Shown one piece after another: positions 50,169 to 62,962 of a stretch of 64,000 nt of DNA. The translations under genes and the position numbers were made by a program. Under the pieces are notes generated by a model. It saw only the letters and a list, made by a program, of their open reading frames with translations, was not told where the DNA came from and searched no databases. The DNA is from Strongyloides papillosus (lineage: Eukaryota; Nematoda; Chromadorea; Rhabditida; Strongyloididae): the NCBI GenBank assembly GCA_005656395.1, contig SRSI01000013.1, positions 682,001-746,000 of the forward strand, written 5' to 3'. Position 1 is the stretch's first letter. Each line of letters begins with the position of its first letter.

Positions 50169-51330
50169 ATGTCAAATCAGGAACGCAAAATTGATGTTAG
50201 ACCATCCAACTATTCAGTTATTGATAATGAATTTGAGAGCATGAGAGAACGCTTTGAAAACGAAATGCGCCGTGTTGAAGATGAAATGCAACGACTTCGT
50301 CGTGAATTCGAAGGTAAGTTATTGTTAAAATATTTAAAGTTTTATTTTTATTTTTTACAAGCATAACTTGGAAAGTTAATGTTTTTTATTTCCAACTATT
50401 TTAGAATAATTATGTTTTCTTTATATCTTATTTTCAAAAAAAATTACCCCCAACAAAAGTTTCTTTATTCTTTAATTTCATTTTTTAAAGAACTTTTAAC
50501 AATAAATATAGTCAGTCAATATAATAAATTTAAAAATTTCTCTTTTATATGTAAACATGACACATTTTCCATCCTAAATACACAACTTTTTAATTTTAAG
50601 TATAAACTAAAAGTTTAAAAATTTTTTTTATTATCTTATTTTAACATATGTATAATATATTTATTTTAACATATGTATAATATATTTATTTTTAGTTTAT
50701 ACTCCAAATAAAACTTCTCCGATTGGAACAACTCATTCTACTACTAACAGTTATAACAACAGAATTGGAAGTCATAACTCAACTTTCGACCGTAACTACT
50801 CTTCAAATTCTGATCGCTTTTACGGTATGAAAAATTATATCGTTTATTTATACTTTTTTAGGACAACCATCTGGAGATATAATGAAACATCATTCATCTG
50901 ATTTAATGTCAATTAGGCCAACTTATGATCCATACCTTGACAATTTAAAAAGCCCACTTATCAAGGATGAGAGTGATGGAAAGACTTTAAGATTAAGGTA
51001 AATATATATTATTAATAATTTAAATAAATATTCTTCTCTTAATTTTTAAGATTTGATGTTGCACAGTATAAACCTGAAGAGGTTACCGTCAAAACTGTTG
51101 ATAGTCGTCTTCTTGTTCATGCAAAACATGAAGAAAAAACACCAACACGAACTGTCTTTAGAGAATACAATCAAGTAAGTTTATTATTTAAATATTAGTT
51201 TATACTTCATTTTCTATAGGAATTTATGCTCCCTCGTGGCACTAATCCTGAACTTATCACAAGTACTCTTTCCACGGATGGTGTTTTAACTGTTGAGGCT
51301 CCACTTCCGCAATTATCTATTCAACAATAA
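50169..51330 (+). CDS. hsp-25: Small heat shock protein, alpha-crystallin family (HSP-25-like)
   Basis: Five exons, 50169-50313, 50696-50824, 50862-50997, 51051-51174 and 51220-51330, encode 214 residues. The N-terminal region begins with a charged helix (MRERFENEMRRVEDEMQRLR) followed by a Ser/Thr/Asn-rich linker. The alpha-crystallin domain (about 132-205) contains LRFDVAQYKPEEVTVKT, RLLVHAKHEEK, VFREYNQEFMLPRGTNPE and the signature STDGVLTVEAPLP. It ends PQLSIQQ, with an IxI/V-like anchoring motif (LSI). The sequence resembles C. elegans HSP-25, a muscle-associated small HSP, more than the stress-inducible HSP-16 group; that match is from memory of the family. sHSPs are ATP-independent holdases. 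No clear heat-shock element was noticed close upstream. Intron 1 (382 nt) holds a 25-bp tandem duplication just before the acceptor. Confidence 0.88.
50639..50688 (+). repeat. Tandem duplication, 2 x 25 bp, in hsp-25 intron 1
   Basis: Two perfect adjacent copies of a 25-bp unit starting TTTTAACATATGTATAATAT end seven bases before the intron acceptor. Probably a slippage duplication. Confidence 0.85.
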
Positions 51331-51954
51331 ACAAATTAATTGAATGCTTTTTTAAATGCATGCAATTCATAAAATTTTTTGTCTAAGTTTTTTTTTTATC
51401 TCTCGATCTATTTTTACAATATACACTTATTCATTCAATGTTATATGATGTTTTGTAAGTCCCAATAAATGGCTTATTATTTTAGAAATATTTTTATATT
51501 ATGATAGAAAAAGATTAAATTAAAAAGGACACATATTTAAAATTACTTTGTTAAAATATCAACAATAAATGACATAAAAATTATAAACATCATTCATACC
51601 TTTGTATAGAACATTTCGTAGTCTGTAGCAGGAAGTTATTGTTAAGAAAATGTCAAAATAATGTTCAGAAGTCTTTTGTTTGTATTTTTATCAATGTCTA
51701 TAAAATTTTAGCAATATTCAGCAAAAGAAGAATGTTACATTATTTATCGAATAATTTTACAATTCATGATAAAATAAAAAGGAATTATAGTTATACTTGA
51801 CTATAAATAATAACAAAAGTGATTATTTTATTTTTTTTACAATTAAAGAATTGTGTTAAAGTGTACTCATCTTTGATTTTGTGTTTGTAATTTGCATATA
51901 AAAGAAAGCCTTCAAAGCAACTGATGCATTATACAAATTGTTTATAAAAATATA
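51331..51954. other. Intergenic region
   Basis: AT-rich 3' flank of the small heat shock gene. A TATAAAAG box at 51897-51904, about 50 bp before the micro-gene start, is the only feature noticed. Confidence 0.35.
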
Positions 51955-52479
51955 ATGAAAGTTGGTATTACAAAGGAATTACTATTGTTATCAGTCACAT
52001 TTGGACTGTCTGTAAGTCTACTTTTACCACATCTTTTAAGCAAATAATTTTTAGATATTACTTTTAATAAATATATACAATAATTTTGATAATTCTTCCC
52101 AACATTATGTTTTACTATGGATAAGTGTTTTTGCTATTTGTGTTAAAACAACAAGGCTATTAAGAATCATAAATAATGATGATTAACCTTATTTTAATAC
52201 CAACATTTATAAATTATATTTTTTAATGATATTTTAAGTGTTTTTAAATCTAAAAATAACAATTTTGTACAATAAAAAAGTTGTAAACAAGTAAAGATGC
52301 TATTAAATAAAGTCAACAGTGTAGTATTTACAATTCAATTTTTTAGTAAAGATGTTATTTTTATCTTTGTAATGATTTTTTTTTCTCCTCAGCTTTATGA
52401 TACTATAAATAATCGTCAAAAAGAGTTCTCAAATTGTGTGAAAACTTCCATCCATTCTGTTATTAAAAAAACAATATAG
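51955..52479 (+). CDS. Candidate micro-gene: 47-residue membrane protein of unknown function
   Basis: Two exons, 51955-52011 and 52393-52479, join in phase 0 across a 381-nt intron with a consensus GTAAGT donor and a pyrimidine-rich TTTTTTCTCCTCAG acceptor. The 47-residue product has an N-terminal hydrophobic segment (ELLLLSVTFGLSLY) followed by a polar basic tail (NNRQKEFSNCVKTS). The shape fits small single-pass or mitochondrial membrane proteins. A TATAAAAG box lies about 50 bp upstream. Support comes only from splice signals, phase agreement and composition; the family is not recognised, and a chance pairing of splice-like sites is possible. Confidence 0.45.
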
Positions 52480-53914
52480 AAATTAATCTTTCCGTAAAAA
52501 AACAATTTTATTTAATTGAATAGAGCAAAATGTCTAATTTTTTGTCTTTTTAATTACCTAAACAATGATAAAAAGTAACACTTTACTACAAAATAAAACC
52601 GTGGATAAAACATTTTGATGTTTTATAGATGCTTAAAAATCAATTTTCATACAAGATGTAGAGTTGGTGAATGTGTTTTAAATTATAAAATAAAAAATTT
52701 TGTAATATTAAAGAAGTTATATTATCTAAAAAGTATAATAAATACAAACTACAATATTATTATGCAAATCTAATGAATTTAATAATGATTTAAATACATT
52801 TTGATACAGTAATTTATTAAGTGAAATTATGATATTATCATTTTTAATATTCTACTTTTTATTGAATTGTCAATCATATATTTAGATAATTGTTTTTGCT
52901 ATTATGTCATTTATTTTCTATTACATAATATTTCAATGAAATATTTATAAGTCAATAAATTAAAATGTTTTTTAAATATGTATAAATATTGTTTAAAAGA
53001 TAAAAATACAATGACATAGAAGAAATTTATACAGTAATAATTTGAATTGTTAATTTTTTCATTTTTTTTATTCTTCTAATTCAATGAGGCATAGTAAATC
53101 TTTTTGCTTATTTGAATGATTAAATAACTTTTCTTATTTTTAAAAATATTGCTAGCAATTTTGATTTAATTTTATAATATTAAAAGACAAATCGCGTTAA
53201 AGTGAAACTTATTAAAAAATGCCCAACATTCATAATATCATATGAAATTGTTTATAAATATATTTCCTAAATAATGTTTTTTAGTTTATCATGCTGTAAA
53301 TTTGAAATATTATTCGTTTGATGTCAATTAGAAACATAAATTTGATACATGTGTTTTAACTTTGAAAAGAGAAGACTTGAAGTAGTTAATTAAGGATATT
53401 AATATTATTTTTTGGTACGACGAAATTCAAAAATTTCTAATCTAATGAAAACTTTAATTGATTGTGAAAAAGCAAATAACTAATTTAAAGATTTTTTTGT
53501 AAACTAAATTTTTCAGTTTATAAGAAAATGACAGTAATCTCATTCCCTTAAATCGCCAAAAATATTTTATTGATATAAATTTTAATTTAATTTTCTTATG
53601 GAAAAGTTCATTATTGATATATTGGAATAAAAAATAGGATTTATATTGTAAATTATTTGTTTAATTGCATTTTTTACAACAATAATTATTGTTATTTGAA
53701 AGTATACATAAATAATTAGTGAAGCAAGTTGTATTAAGTATGTAATCAAATTATAATATTTTGATTATTAGAAATAAATATGAATATTATTATTGTAATT
53801 TGAATATAAATTTTATTATTTATACACGTTGAATTATGTGGGTAACACCACTCAATAAATTTTTATTACTAGTAGTTTAAGTAATTGATTTTTTAATCTT
53901 ATAAAAAATTTTTA
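52480..53914. other. AT-rich intergenic region
   Basis: No coding frame, RNA gene or repeat recognised between the micro-gene and the foldback element. Confidence 0.4.
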
Positions 53915-55348
53915 TTAAATCACACTTTTTGAGTCAATCAGACATTCGATGTACAACTAAAAATTTTACCCCCCATTTTTATTTCATTAATAAAAAGAGC
54001 AACTAAAAAAATGTACATTGACAAATTTTTACGTCCTGAAACTTCGAGATACAGGAGCTGTAGTGAGTCAAAGTTTGAAAAATCGATTTTTACAAGTTTC
54101 CAGTAGATAAATTTTTTTAAAAACAAATATTGTTTCTAGGGGTAATTTTTTATAAAAAGACGAATGAGCATACTCTTGACTTCCTAAATTGACGTTTTCA
54201 TTGTTTTTTAGAATTTTTTTTTAGTTTTTTCAATGTTTGCGTACAAAAATCGAAAAAGCGCATGTTCCCACTATGCTCATTCGATTTCTCATGTAATTTT
54301 ACATCTAGATTCATGGAAAAAAGTAAAATAAAAAAGTTAGATCATTGTGCTCTTGAGTGAAGAAGAATCTCGGTATTTTCTAAGGTAATAAGTTTTTTCA
54401 ATTTTTGAATACAAAAATCAAAAAAGCGCATGTTCCCACTATGCTCATTCGATTTTTCATGTAATTTTACATCTGGACTCATAGAAATCAAAAAAAATAA
54501 AATGGGAAAGTAAATGTGTTTTCATACAAAATATAGATGTCAATTCAATGTAGTAGAATATCGGTACATTTTTTAATCAATTTTAAATTTTTTTTATAAT
54601 AAACATTGTTTCCAACAGTAAAATTACATGAAAAATCGAATGAACATAGTGGAAACATGTGCTTTTTCGATTTTTGAAGTCAAACATTGAGAATTTTATT
54701 TATCTTATTTCCCTAGAAAATATCGAGATTCTTCTTCATTCAAGGGCACAATGATCTACCCATTTTATTTTACTTTTTTCCATGAATCTAGATGTAAAAT
54801 TAAATGATAAATCGAATGAGCATAGTGGGAACATGCGCTTTTTCGATTTTTGTATTCAAACATTGAAAAAACTTATTACCTTGGAAAATACCGAGATTCT
54901 TCTTCATTCAAGGGCACAATGATCTACCCATTTTATTTTACTTTTTTCCATGAATCTAGATGTAAAATTACATAAGAAATTGAATAAGCATAGTGGGAAC
55001 ATGTGCTTTTTCGATTTTTGTACGCAAACATTGAAAAAACTAAAAAAAATTCTAAAAAACAATGAAAACGTCAATTTAGGAAGTCAAGAGTATGCTCATT
55101 CGTCTTTTTATAAAAAATTACCCCTAGAAACAATATTTGTTTTTAAAAAAATTTATCTACTGGAAACTTGTAAAAATCGATTTTTCAAACTTTGACTCAC
55201 TACAGCTCCTGTATCTCGAAGTTTCAGGACGTAAAAATTTGCCAATGTACATTTTTTTAGTTGCTTTTTTTATTAATGAAATAAAAATGGGGGGTAAAAT
55301 TTTTAGTTGTACATCGAATGTCTGATTGACTCAAAAAGTGTGATTTAA
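53915..55348. mobile_element. Foldback (long inverted-repeat) element with TTAA flanks, non-autonomous
   Basis: The sequence from 53919 to 55344 is close to one large palindrome. The outer arms (about 53919-54250 and 55013-55344) are nearly identical in opposite orientation, and similarity continues inward to about 54490 and 54775. A subunit of about 65 bp (GCATGTTCCCACTATGCTCA...) recurs roughly every 167 bp: twice forward (near 54260 and 54427) and three times inverted (ending near 54676, 54842 and 55013). TTAA stands at both outer edges (53915-53918 and 55345-55348), the target site of piggyBac-type transposases. No transposase frame is present; the mirror-image 62-codon frames at 53938-54126 and 55137-55325 only reflect the arms. 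The element could form a hairpin of more than 500 bp if transcribed. TTAA can occur by chance in such AT-rich DNA. Confidence 0.8.
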
Positions 55349-55475
55349 AAATATGTTTTATATTTATTTTAAATCTATATAAAATTTTGAAAAAAAAAGT
55401 TACCACAAGTAATTACTTTAGAAGTGTATGTACAAATTTGAAGATTCTTTAAAAATAATAAAAATTATATAAATT

Positions 55476-55640
55476 CCTGATGTTAAAAAGTTAATGCCTA
55501 ATATAAGAAAATTGTTAATTGATAAAGAGTTATTTGTCGAGGTATCGAAAGTTGTTAAAGAATGGAAGAGTGATATGAAATACAATTTAATAAAAGAAGG
55601 AAAATTTAATCCCTCTGAAATCAAAATTGGTAAAAGTTGA
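55476..55640 (+). pseudogene. Possible coding relic between two mobile elements
   Basis: A short frame (in-frame ATG at 55494, stop at 55638-55640) has Lys/Glu/Val/Asp-rich protein-like composition (KKLMPNIRKLLIDKELF, then VVKEWKSDM) unlike the Ile/Phe/Leu noise frames around it. No splice sites or family are recognised. It may be a remnant of a gene or element disrupted by the neighbouring insertions; equally it could be chance. Confidence 0.25.
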
Positions 55641-55758
55641 TAAATCATCAAGTAGAATTAGGCCACAACTTATAACTTTTCAAAATTAATATAAAAATTT
55701 ATTATATAATATTAGCAAACTTGACTCTTATATTATATAAATAGAGTAGAAATTAATA

Positions 55759-57044
55759 TTAGGTTGTCCCATCCAAAATGACTATTTTTTACCCTATTTT
55801 TTAAATACCTATAACTTTTTTAAAAATAAATAGTTTTATTCAAAATAAGAACCATTACAATCTGTGCATTGTTGCCAACGAGATACGAGTTTATTGATTC
55901 CATCTACATAGAAATCCGGGCTTCCAGATTCGATGAAAGCCTCAAAGGCAGTTTTTGTGTCCTCATCGTTCCTGAAGATTTTCTCCCTTAAGAAAGTGTT
56001 GAAATGTTTGAAAAAGTGGTAATCTGTTGAAGAAATGTCAGGTGAGTATGCCGGGTGAGATAGAGTTTCATATCCCAACTCCCTCGGTTTCTGAACAGTT
56101 CTCTTTGAAACGTGTGGCTTTGCGTTATTGTTTAGAAGAATTGGTTCTTTTCTATTGACTAGAGCAGGCACTTTCTGGGACAATTTCTGGTGCATCTTTT
56201 CAATTTGTTAGCAATAAGATTCCGAATTAATAGTTTAACCAGGTTTCATGGACTCGTAGTGGATAATTCCTGCAGGAGACCATCAAACAGTCACCATGAC
56301 CTTCTTTGGGGGTAGTTTGTGTTTCGGAAACTGTTTTGGTGCTTCATCCTTGTCCAATCATTGTCTAGATCTTTTGCGATTGTCGTAGAGGATCCATTTT
56401 TCGTCGCAAGTGATAAGACGACCAAGAAATTGATCGTTCTTGTTCCTCAAAATGAGAGATGAGCAAATTTCATAACGACTTAATTTTTGATAGTCGTTTA
56501 ATTCATAAGCTGCCTATCGATCAAGCTTTTTTGTCTTTTCTATCTCCTGTAAGTAACGGAAAACTGTTGATTTGGATACATTTAGTTCTCTAGCAAGTTC
56601 CCTAACCGTTATACATGGATTTGCTTCAACAACTTCTCGTAACACGTCGTTATCAAGAACTGATTCAGGCCTCTCAGACTCTTCATTCTCGAGATCCTTA
56701 CTGCTTTCTCTGAATTTTTTAAACCATCTTTGAACCGCAGAAGCAAAGACAAGATTTTTTCCGAAAGTTTCGTTAATTTGTTGAGTTGTTTTTGCAACAT
56801 TAGTACCACGTTTGAACTCAGAAAGTATAATAGCACGAATATCACGTTTTGGCGGCATTGTTTGTTTTTAAAATAAGATGATGATAATCAGAGCCCATGG
56901 CAATGATATATATATCATCATATAGAAGAGATATAGGAGAATCTAACAGTTTGATTTTTCTACCAAAACATAACCAATAATTTGAGAAAACGCGTGCCAA
57001 ACAACGTGTATCAAAAAATAGTCAATTTGGATGAGACAACCTAA
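55759..57044 (-). mobile_element. Mariner-family transposon, 1286 bp, inactive
   Basis: Terminal inverted repeats of about 32 bp begin TTAGGTTGTC at 55759 and, inverted, at 57044, with two mismatches. Both ends abut TA (55757-55758 and 57045-57046), the Tc1/mariner target duplication. Length is as expected for mariner. The interior encodes a broken transposase on the minus strand. Base composition is visibly less AT-rich than the surrounding DNA, consistent with fairly recent arrival, possibly horizontal (inference). Confidence 0.93.
55836..56858 (-). pseudogene. Mariner transposase pseudogene (five in-frame stops)
   Basis: One frame spans 341 codons from the ATG at 56858 to the stop at 55836, the full mariner length, without frameshift. 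The N-terminus has the paired helix-turn-helix domains (FKRGTNVAKTTQQINETFGK, VQRWFKKFR, TVRELARELNVSKSTV). The middle has the first catalytic Asp in TCDEKWILYD, and the C-terminus YSPDISSTDYHFF with the last Asp, then RWQQCTDCNGSYFE. In-frame stops interrupt it at 56514-56516, 56358-56360, 56283-56285, 56235-56237 and 56208-56210. The second catalytic position, normally Asp in HDNA-PH, reads Asn (NNAKPH). The enzyme is therefore dead. It belongs to the D,D34D mariner group by these motifs. Confidence 0.92.
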
Positions 57045-57046
57045 TA

Positions 57047-60000
57047 ATTACTAATATTGAGTTTTTAAACAATCATTTACAGCTTTTTGGTTCATTATCC
57101 CGAGGAATCAAACGAATATTTTACAATAACTCAGAATTAATTAGCTAAATTAAATAGTTAAATGAAAAATTTTTACAAGATCTAAAAAAGTTTTTTGAAG
57201 TTAGTAAATAAGATGAGTTTGAATTTTTAAATAAAGAATAGAAAAATGTTTTATTATTATAAATATGTTGATGTTACAGTTGAAGCAATCAGTGTTATTG
57301 AAGTTTAATAAAAAAAACCTCGGATTTGACGACAAATAAGTTATTCTAATTAAATCATTTTCAGAACTGAAATAAATAAAAAAAACGATTGAGTTGTTGC
57401 TTTTTTATAGAGGTGCGATCCTCTTGATTATGAATTAACAATATGTATAAGTAAATACTTTATTTAATAAAATTAGGTTACAACTTTACTTCTAATGAAT
57501 TAAAATGAATTTTCTATCAGCTTTTATATTATCACTTGAAAACGCCTTCCATGTGGGCGTTACAGAGTAATTACTTTATCATGCTGAAAAAAGATGAATC
57601 ATTAGATATTTCAAAAATTTGGCGAAATAAATATGCTATGGATTACTTGTTTATCAGGGGGTAGTATATTGATAAATTTTATAACATATGTAATTAGCAA
57701 TGTTCTTAATTTTTCTACCTCATTTTGAAGGAATATGAAGGCTAAAAAACAAAAATTATAACGTAATTACTAAATATACATTCTTTCGTTGAACTAAAGT
57801 TTGATAACTAAGATTATTAAAATTATTTTATTAAATGATGTAAGATTTGTTTTTCTTCAAAAAGTAAAAAAGGTGCATCAGAGATTACTAAGTTTAGCAA
57901 TACATATCCATTTTCTCTATAATAAAATTTAATTCGAAATGTAAAAAATTTAAATTTTATCCTGGTGCTTTTCTATAACCACTCTAGTATTTAAAAAATA
58001 ACTTAACAAATGTTAAGTAAATAAATATGACATAAAAGTTTTTACAAAAACTCCTAAATTTTGTAAAAAGTTTGTTATTACAAATTCTTGTGATCATAAT
58101 GAAATTTCATAATAATAATTAATTTCAAATTGTTTTATTTTAAAAATATACAATAACATGTTTAGAAAGTTTAGTTGAAAAAAAATATTTATTCTTTGAA
58201 AAAAAAGGTACTTTTGTTCCCAAAACATAACGTCGCAGCCTCTATCTAAAAAGTCATTTGAACTATAAAAAAATTTTAACAACCCGCAAACTCAAAAGAA
58301 TTGAAGAATAATTATTGGTATGTAAATATGTATTGATATTGGTATTGTGTTTATGAATAGATTTTTTTATCAGAAACATTTGTTTCCCACTTGGCACAAA
58401 GATCTTTGTTCTATATTTTAAAATCAAAATATTTTAACTTTTTATTTACAATTGTCTAATCCTTTATACTCTATTTAAAATTAAACAATTCAAAGTTTAA
58501 ATAACTAAAGGTATACTGAATTATAAAATTATTTAATTCCGGTGAATATATTAAAAAAATATTTTACATTGTTGCAAAGCAAAAATTTTAACGACATAAT
58601 AGAATGTCTTAAAAAATATATAGTTTTAATAAATTATAATCACTTTATTTACTTTAAGTCTATTGATTCAAACATTATATATAATCTAAAAAATTAATCT
58701 TCATACAAATTAACTATTCATCCATATGTATTACGTATTGCATCCACTTTTAATTACGCTATGATAAGTTTCACTTTAACATGTAATTTTAAAACTTTCT
58801 GTAATTGGGTTCTATTTAAGGATATTGTGGTTGTTATTTGAAATAACAAATACTGTGTGTGTAACCTCTATTTTAATTATATTTTAAACAATAAGACAAT
58901 ATTAAATTTTGAGAAAAAAGTGTTATTATAATATATGTTTATGAAAATTCTATTAAAATTTTTTATATCTTAAATTAAATGTAACTTCAAATCTAAAATT
59001 TTTTAAATTTTGTTTTAGTAAAAATACTTTATTTTTCTTTCAAAAATGTCATTACATAGGTTTAATAAATTATTTTTTTTATGCATAATTATTAAAACTA
59101 ATTAGTTTGTTTTTTACAAAGATTAGTGTACATTTGAGTAAAATTTGCGTTTTTAATGGAATATTTAATGAAGTTTAGAAGAGACACTTCATTATTATTT
59201 AATATCCGTAACAATTTTCTATATACTTTAATTCATTAAAAGAAAGATGTAAAGCAGAATATTGTTTAATTATTTTATATCAATATAATAAAAATTTTAA
59301 TTTATACAAGTAAAAATGCTTTTTCAATTGAAGATAAAACTTTCTTCATTTAATCTCGCTTCATCACAAATGTTTTAGCATAAATATATTGAATAAATTT
59401 CTGTTGCATATTTTTTCGATACAAAATTGTAAAAATTAAGTCATAGTACAATTTTATCAATTTAGTTAATAAATAAAGATATTTAAACATTCATGTAAAT
59501 ATATTTGTTATGGTTTTTAATCCAATTAAAACTTAAGTCTTGCAAAATAAGCTTTTTAAATGTGGTTCTAAAAAAGTATGATTTATTGGTTACTATTAAA
59601 ATTAAATAAATTCGAATATTTTAAATGTTTCTATGATTTTATCAGTCACTTCGTTCATTTGTAAAAAATATTCTTGTAATCGTTTAATAAAATGATAAGT
59701 TAGATAGAATTTTTCTTAAAGTTGTTTATTTACTATAACATGACAAATTAATTCTTTTCTTTTAATTTGTAATTAAAAAAATATGTCATATTCGAATATT
59801 ATAGGAAAAAACAATTTTAAAATTGTCGAAAGATATTTAGTTAGTTTTTAATAAGAGCAATATCTATTATTACTAGTACATTTTTAATTTGTTTTTTAGT
59901 ATTTTTAATATTTAATATATGAATACATTTAATTTGTTTATTGGTTTTATATTTTCCAGTGATTATATGACTTATTAAGTAATATCTCAATACACCAACT

Positions 60001-62962
60001 GTGTAATGATAATAACAATTATGAGATTTTTAGATGAAAGGAAATTTTTTTTCAATTTTTGTTTACAAGACTAATGTTATAAGAGTCATAAATTTATTTT
60101 ATTGAAATTAATAACGAATATAATTATCCTAATGACAAGTGTTCAATTTACTTTTTTTTCTAATAAGCATACATTTTTATTTTCTCTCAATTATTGCAAA
60201 TAATTTATAAAACTCAATCCTATATAAATTAATATTATTTATCAAGATATATTTAAATATTCTTGATATAATATTTTCATTATAGAAAGAACGGGATTTT
60301 AAAATAACTATATTTAAAAGACTTTTTTGATGCTAATACTTATTTATATTAAAAATAAAAAACTATTCTTATTCAAAAAAGACTTTATTTTCTTTAAAAT
60401 ATACTAATATAAAAACTCAAACAATACCTTCTATACGAATAATTTTAAATGAAAATATATGTAAAAGTATCAAAATAATTATTTGTACATTAGGAATATT
60501 ATTAATTAAATGTCTATGCATGTTTATTATAAAAGTTTTTTATAGATCCACAGAATTATAGATAAGTTAACGAAGATATTTACTTGCAACTTATTATCTA
60601 CAGTATGGTCTTTTTTGATGTTCAACAGTTTCAGTAAATTTTTTTAATAAACTTAAACTTTTCGTTTACAACATAAAATAGAAAAATAAAAAATTTATTA
60701 TTAAAAAACATCTAAGGACATTTCACTGACTATCCATTTCTCACATTTTCATTACATATTAAAATATTCTTTAAAGATATATTTATTGTTATTAGATAAT
60801 AAAATATATTTTATTCATTTAAAGATTGACAGACATAGTATATGAAATAGGAAATGTATTTTTTAATGAAATGAAAACATAAAAATATATCATTGATATA
60901 TCGTCTTTGATCTGTTTTTATTTGTGGTATTATTTTAGTAAAACATATTATAATTTTTCTAACTATCACAGATAGTTGATAAAGTCTTTATCATTAACAG
61001 CAAAAGAAAATTTTTTTACATTTTTAAAAGTTTTTATGATTTTGAAAAATGGATAAAAATTTTCTCAGCTATAATTTGTTGTTTTGCTATCTTAATATTT
61101 CTAATACATTCGAAATTTTACCGTAAAATCTGTTTTAACATATAGTTTTAGTTTGAACTATTCATAATCACTTGAAATATGTTCAAAAAGATTATCTCTT
61201 CAACCATAGGAATATTGTCTACTTATGTTTACTAATTTATACATTAAATTTCATTCTTTATTCATGTTTTATGTCTTCTTTTAACATTTATTGTAATAAA
61301 CGAAACATTTCAAAATAATATTATTTAAAATAGCATCAGGATAAATTTAATTAATATATTTATGATATAAGCTGAATGAAAGGCATTAAATACACTTTTA
61401 AATTTAGAACTTTAAATCATTTTGACTCACTTTGGATTTACATATCATGAAAAGGTATACTTTAATAATGTATACACTTTAAATTCCTTTACCATTTTCT
61501 ATTAAGCAAATTTTTTTAATAAAAGTTATTAAATTTCTGTTTAATTTATAATAAAAAAAAATTATCATTTTAGAAATATTTATTATAAATATTTAAATAA
61601 TTCATAATAGATTAAAAGTTCTTAATTTGATTTTTTTTTCAATAGACCAAAATCATATCAAGTAGTAATAAAAGTTAGAAACTTGCATATGCAGATGTTA
61701 TCCAACGGAAGACATAAGATTATACGAAGTATTTAAGTTTACGTATCATACAGCATTTCAGAAAGTAATATATCTTAGATATAGCAACAAGTAACAATTA
61801 TTTACTACTCATTTTTATGTAAAGTTTTTATAGGAAAAAAATTTTAAAATTGCCTAGCATGTGAATACTTGATGCAAATTGTTTATTATGAAATGTTGAT
61901 ATCTCTTTTATGAAATTTTACTTTTATATTTTAAAACTACATTTAATATTTTCTACTAATTTAAATGCAAAATTTTTGACAACAAAATCTTTCCAAGTTA
62001 ACATTTTTCTTATTCCATTATATTAGAAAATTATTAACATCAATGAGTTAACATTTCCTATACTTTTTCTTTAACTAAATCTATTATTCAGTTGTTTTAA
62101 ATTTACATCATCACAACTTTATACATTTTAGGTGTACTAACTACTTTCATTTCTAAACTTTTAAATAAAAAGTTTAATAATAATAGATTTCCTTAGAATA
62201 TTTACAATTTTTATCTAAATAATAATGAAAAAATATTTACTTTACAATGTTATATTATTTGTGATTAATAATTTCTTATGATTCTTTTCACGCATCTTTA
62301 AATCTATTATCATTATACTTTTGTAAATTGCTTCCAATGTCGCTTAATATTATTTGTAAAATTATTTTTTATTTGTCAATGTTTTGAGTCTTTAATTAAT
62401 AATCCTCGAATATTGATGTTTTATATATTTAAATGATTTGTATTTAATATTTTGAAGTTTTGTTACATATCTCTGATATATCATTCAACTTTATAAATAT
62501 AAATAAATCTTTTATGACATGAAATATGAGTCATTTCTATAACCAGATTACTATAAAAAGAACAATAGTTAAAAATATAGTAACTTTTTGTGGAAGGACG
62601 TTTCTTAATATCGAACTATATTAATGAATGTTTTAAAAATCAAACTACATAAATAGATGTAGTATACAACGTAGTATGTGTTAGATATTATGAGTAGTGG
62701 AGAGATATTTGTTTATTTATTTTAATAAAACAAATCTTTAAAACTCATTTTATGTAAAAACTTTAATAAACTTTTCTACAATTTTAAAATTATAACTTTT
62801 TTTTTCTAATCACATTTTCTCTATCTGATCTATCAAATTTCTTGTAAACAAAACGTTTACTTACTATATAAAGAGATTAAAAATTCTATCAATATTAATT
62901 TTTTGTTCTAGAATTTTATTTATTAAAAGAGAAACAAATAAAATTTCTCAAGTTAAATAAGA
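57047..62962. other. Very AT-rich gene-poor region, 5.9 kb
   Basis: No gene supported. The minus frame at 58094-58282 contains a short protein-like run (SNDFLDRGCDVMFWEQ) but no domain. A perfect hairpin AACGCC/GGCGTT occurs at 57541-57546 and 57556-57561. The first 400 bp after the mariner include short frame fragments ended by many stops that could be relics. The final part should contain the promoter of the SWIM-domain gene. Confidence 0.4.

Noticed and set aside
53938..55325. Mirror-image 62-codon frames on opposite strands
   Set aside because: They are nearly identical because they lie in the two arms of the foldback element; no protein family and no start context.
58094..58282. Minus-strand 62-codon frame with a Cys/Trp-containing stretch
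   Set aside because: No domain, no splice partners; most of it has AT-noise composition.
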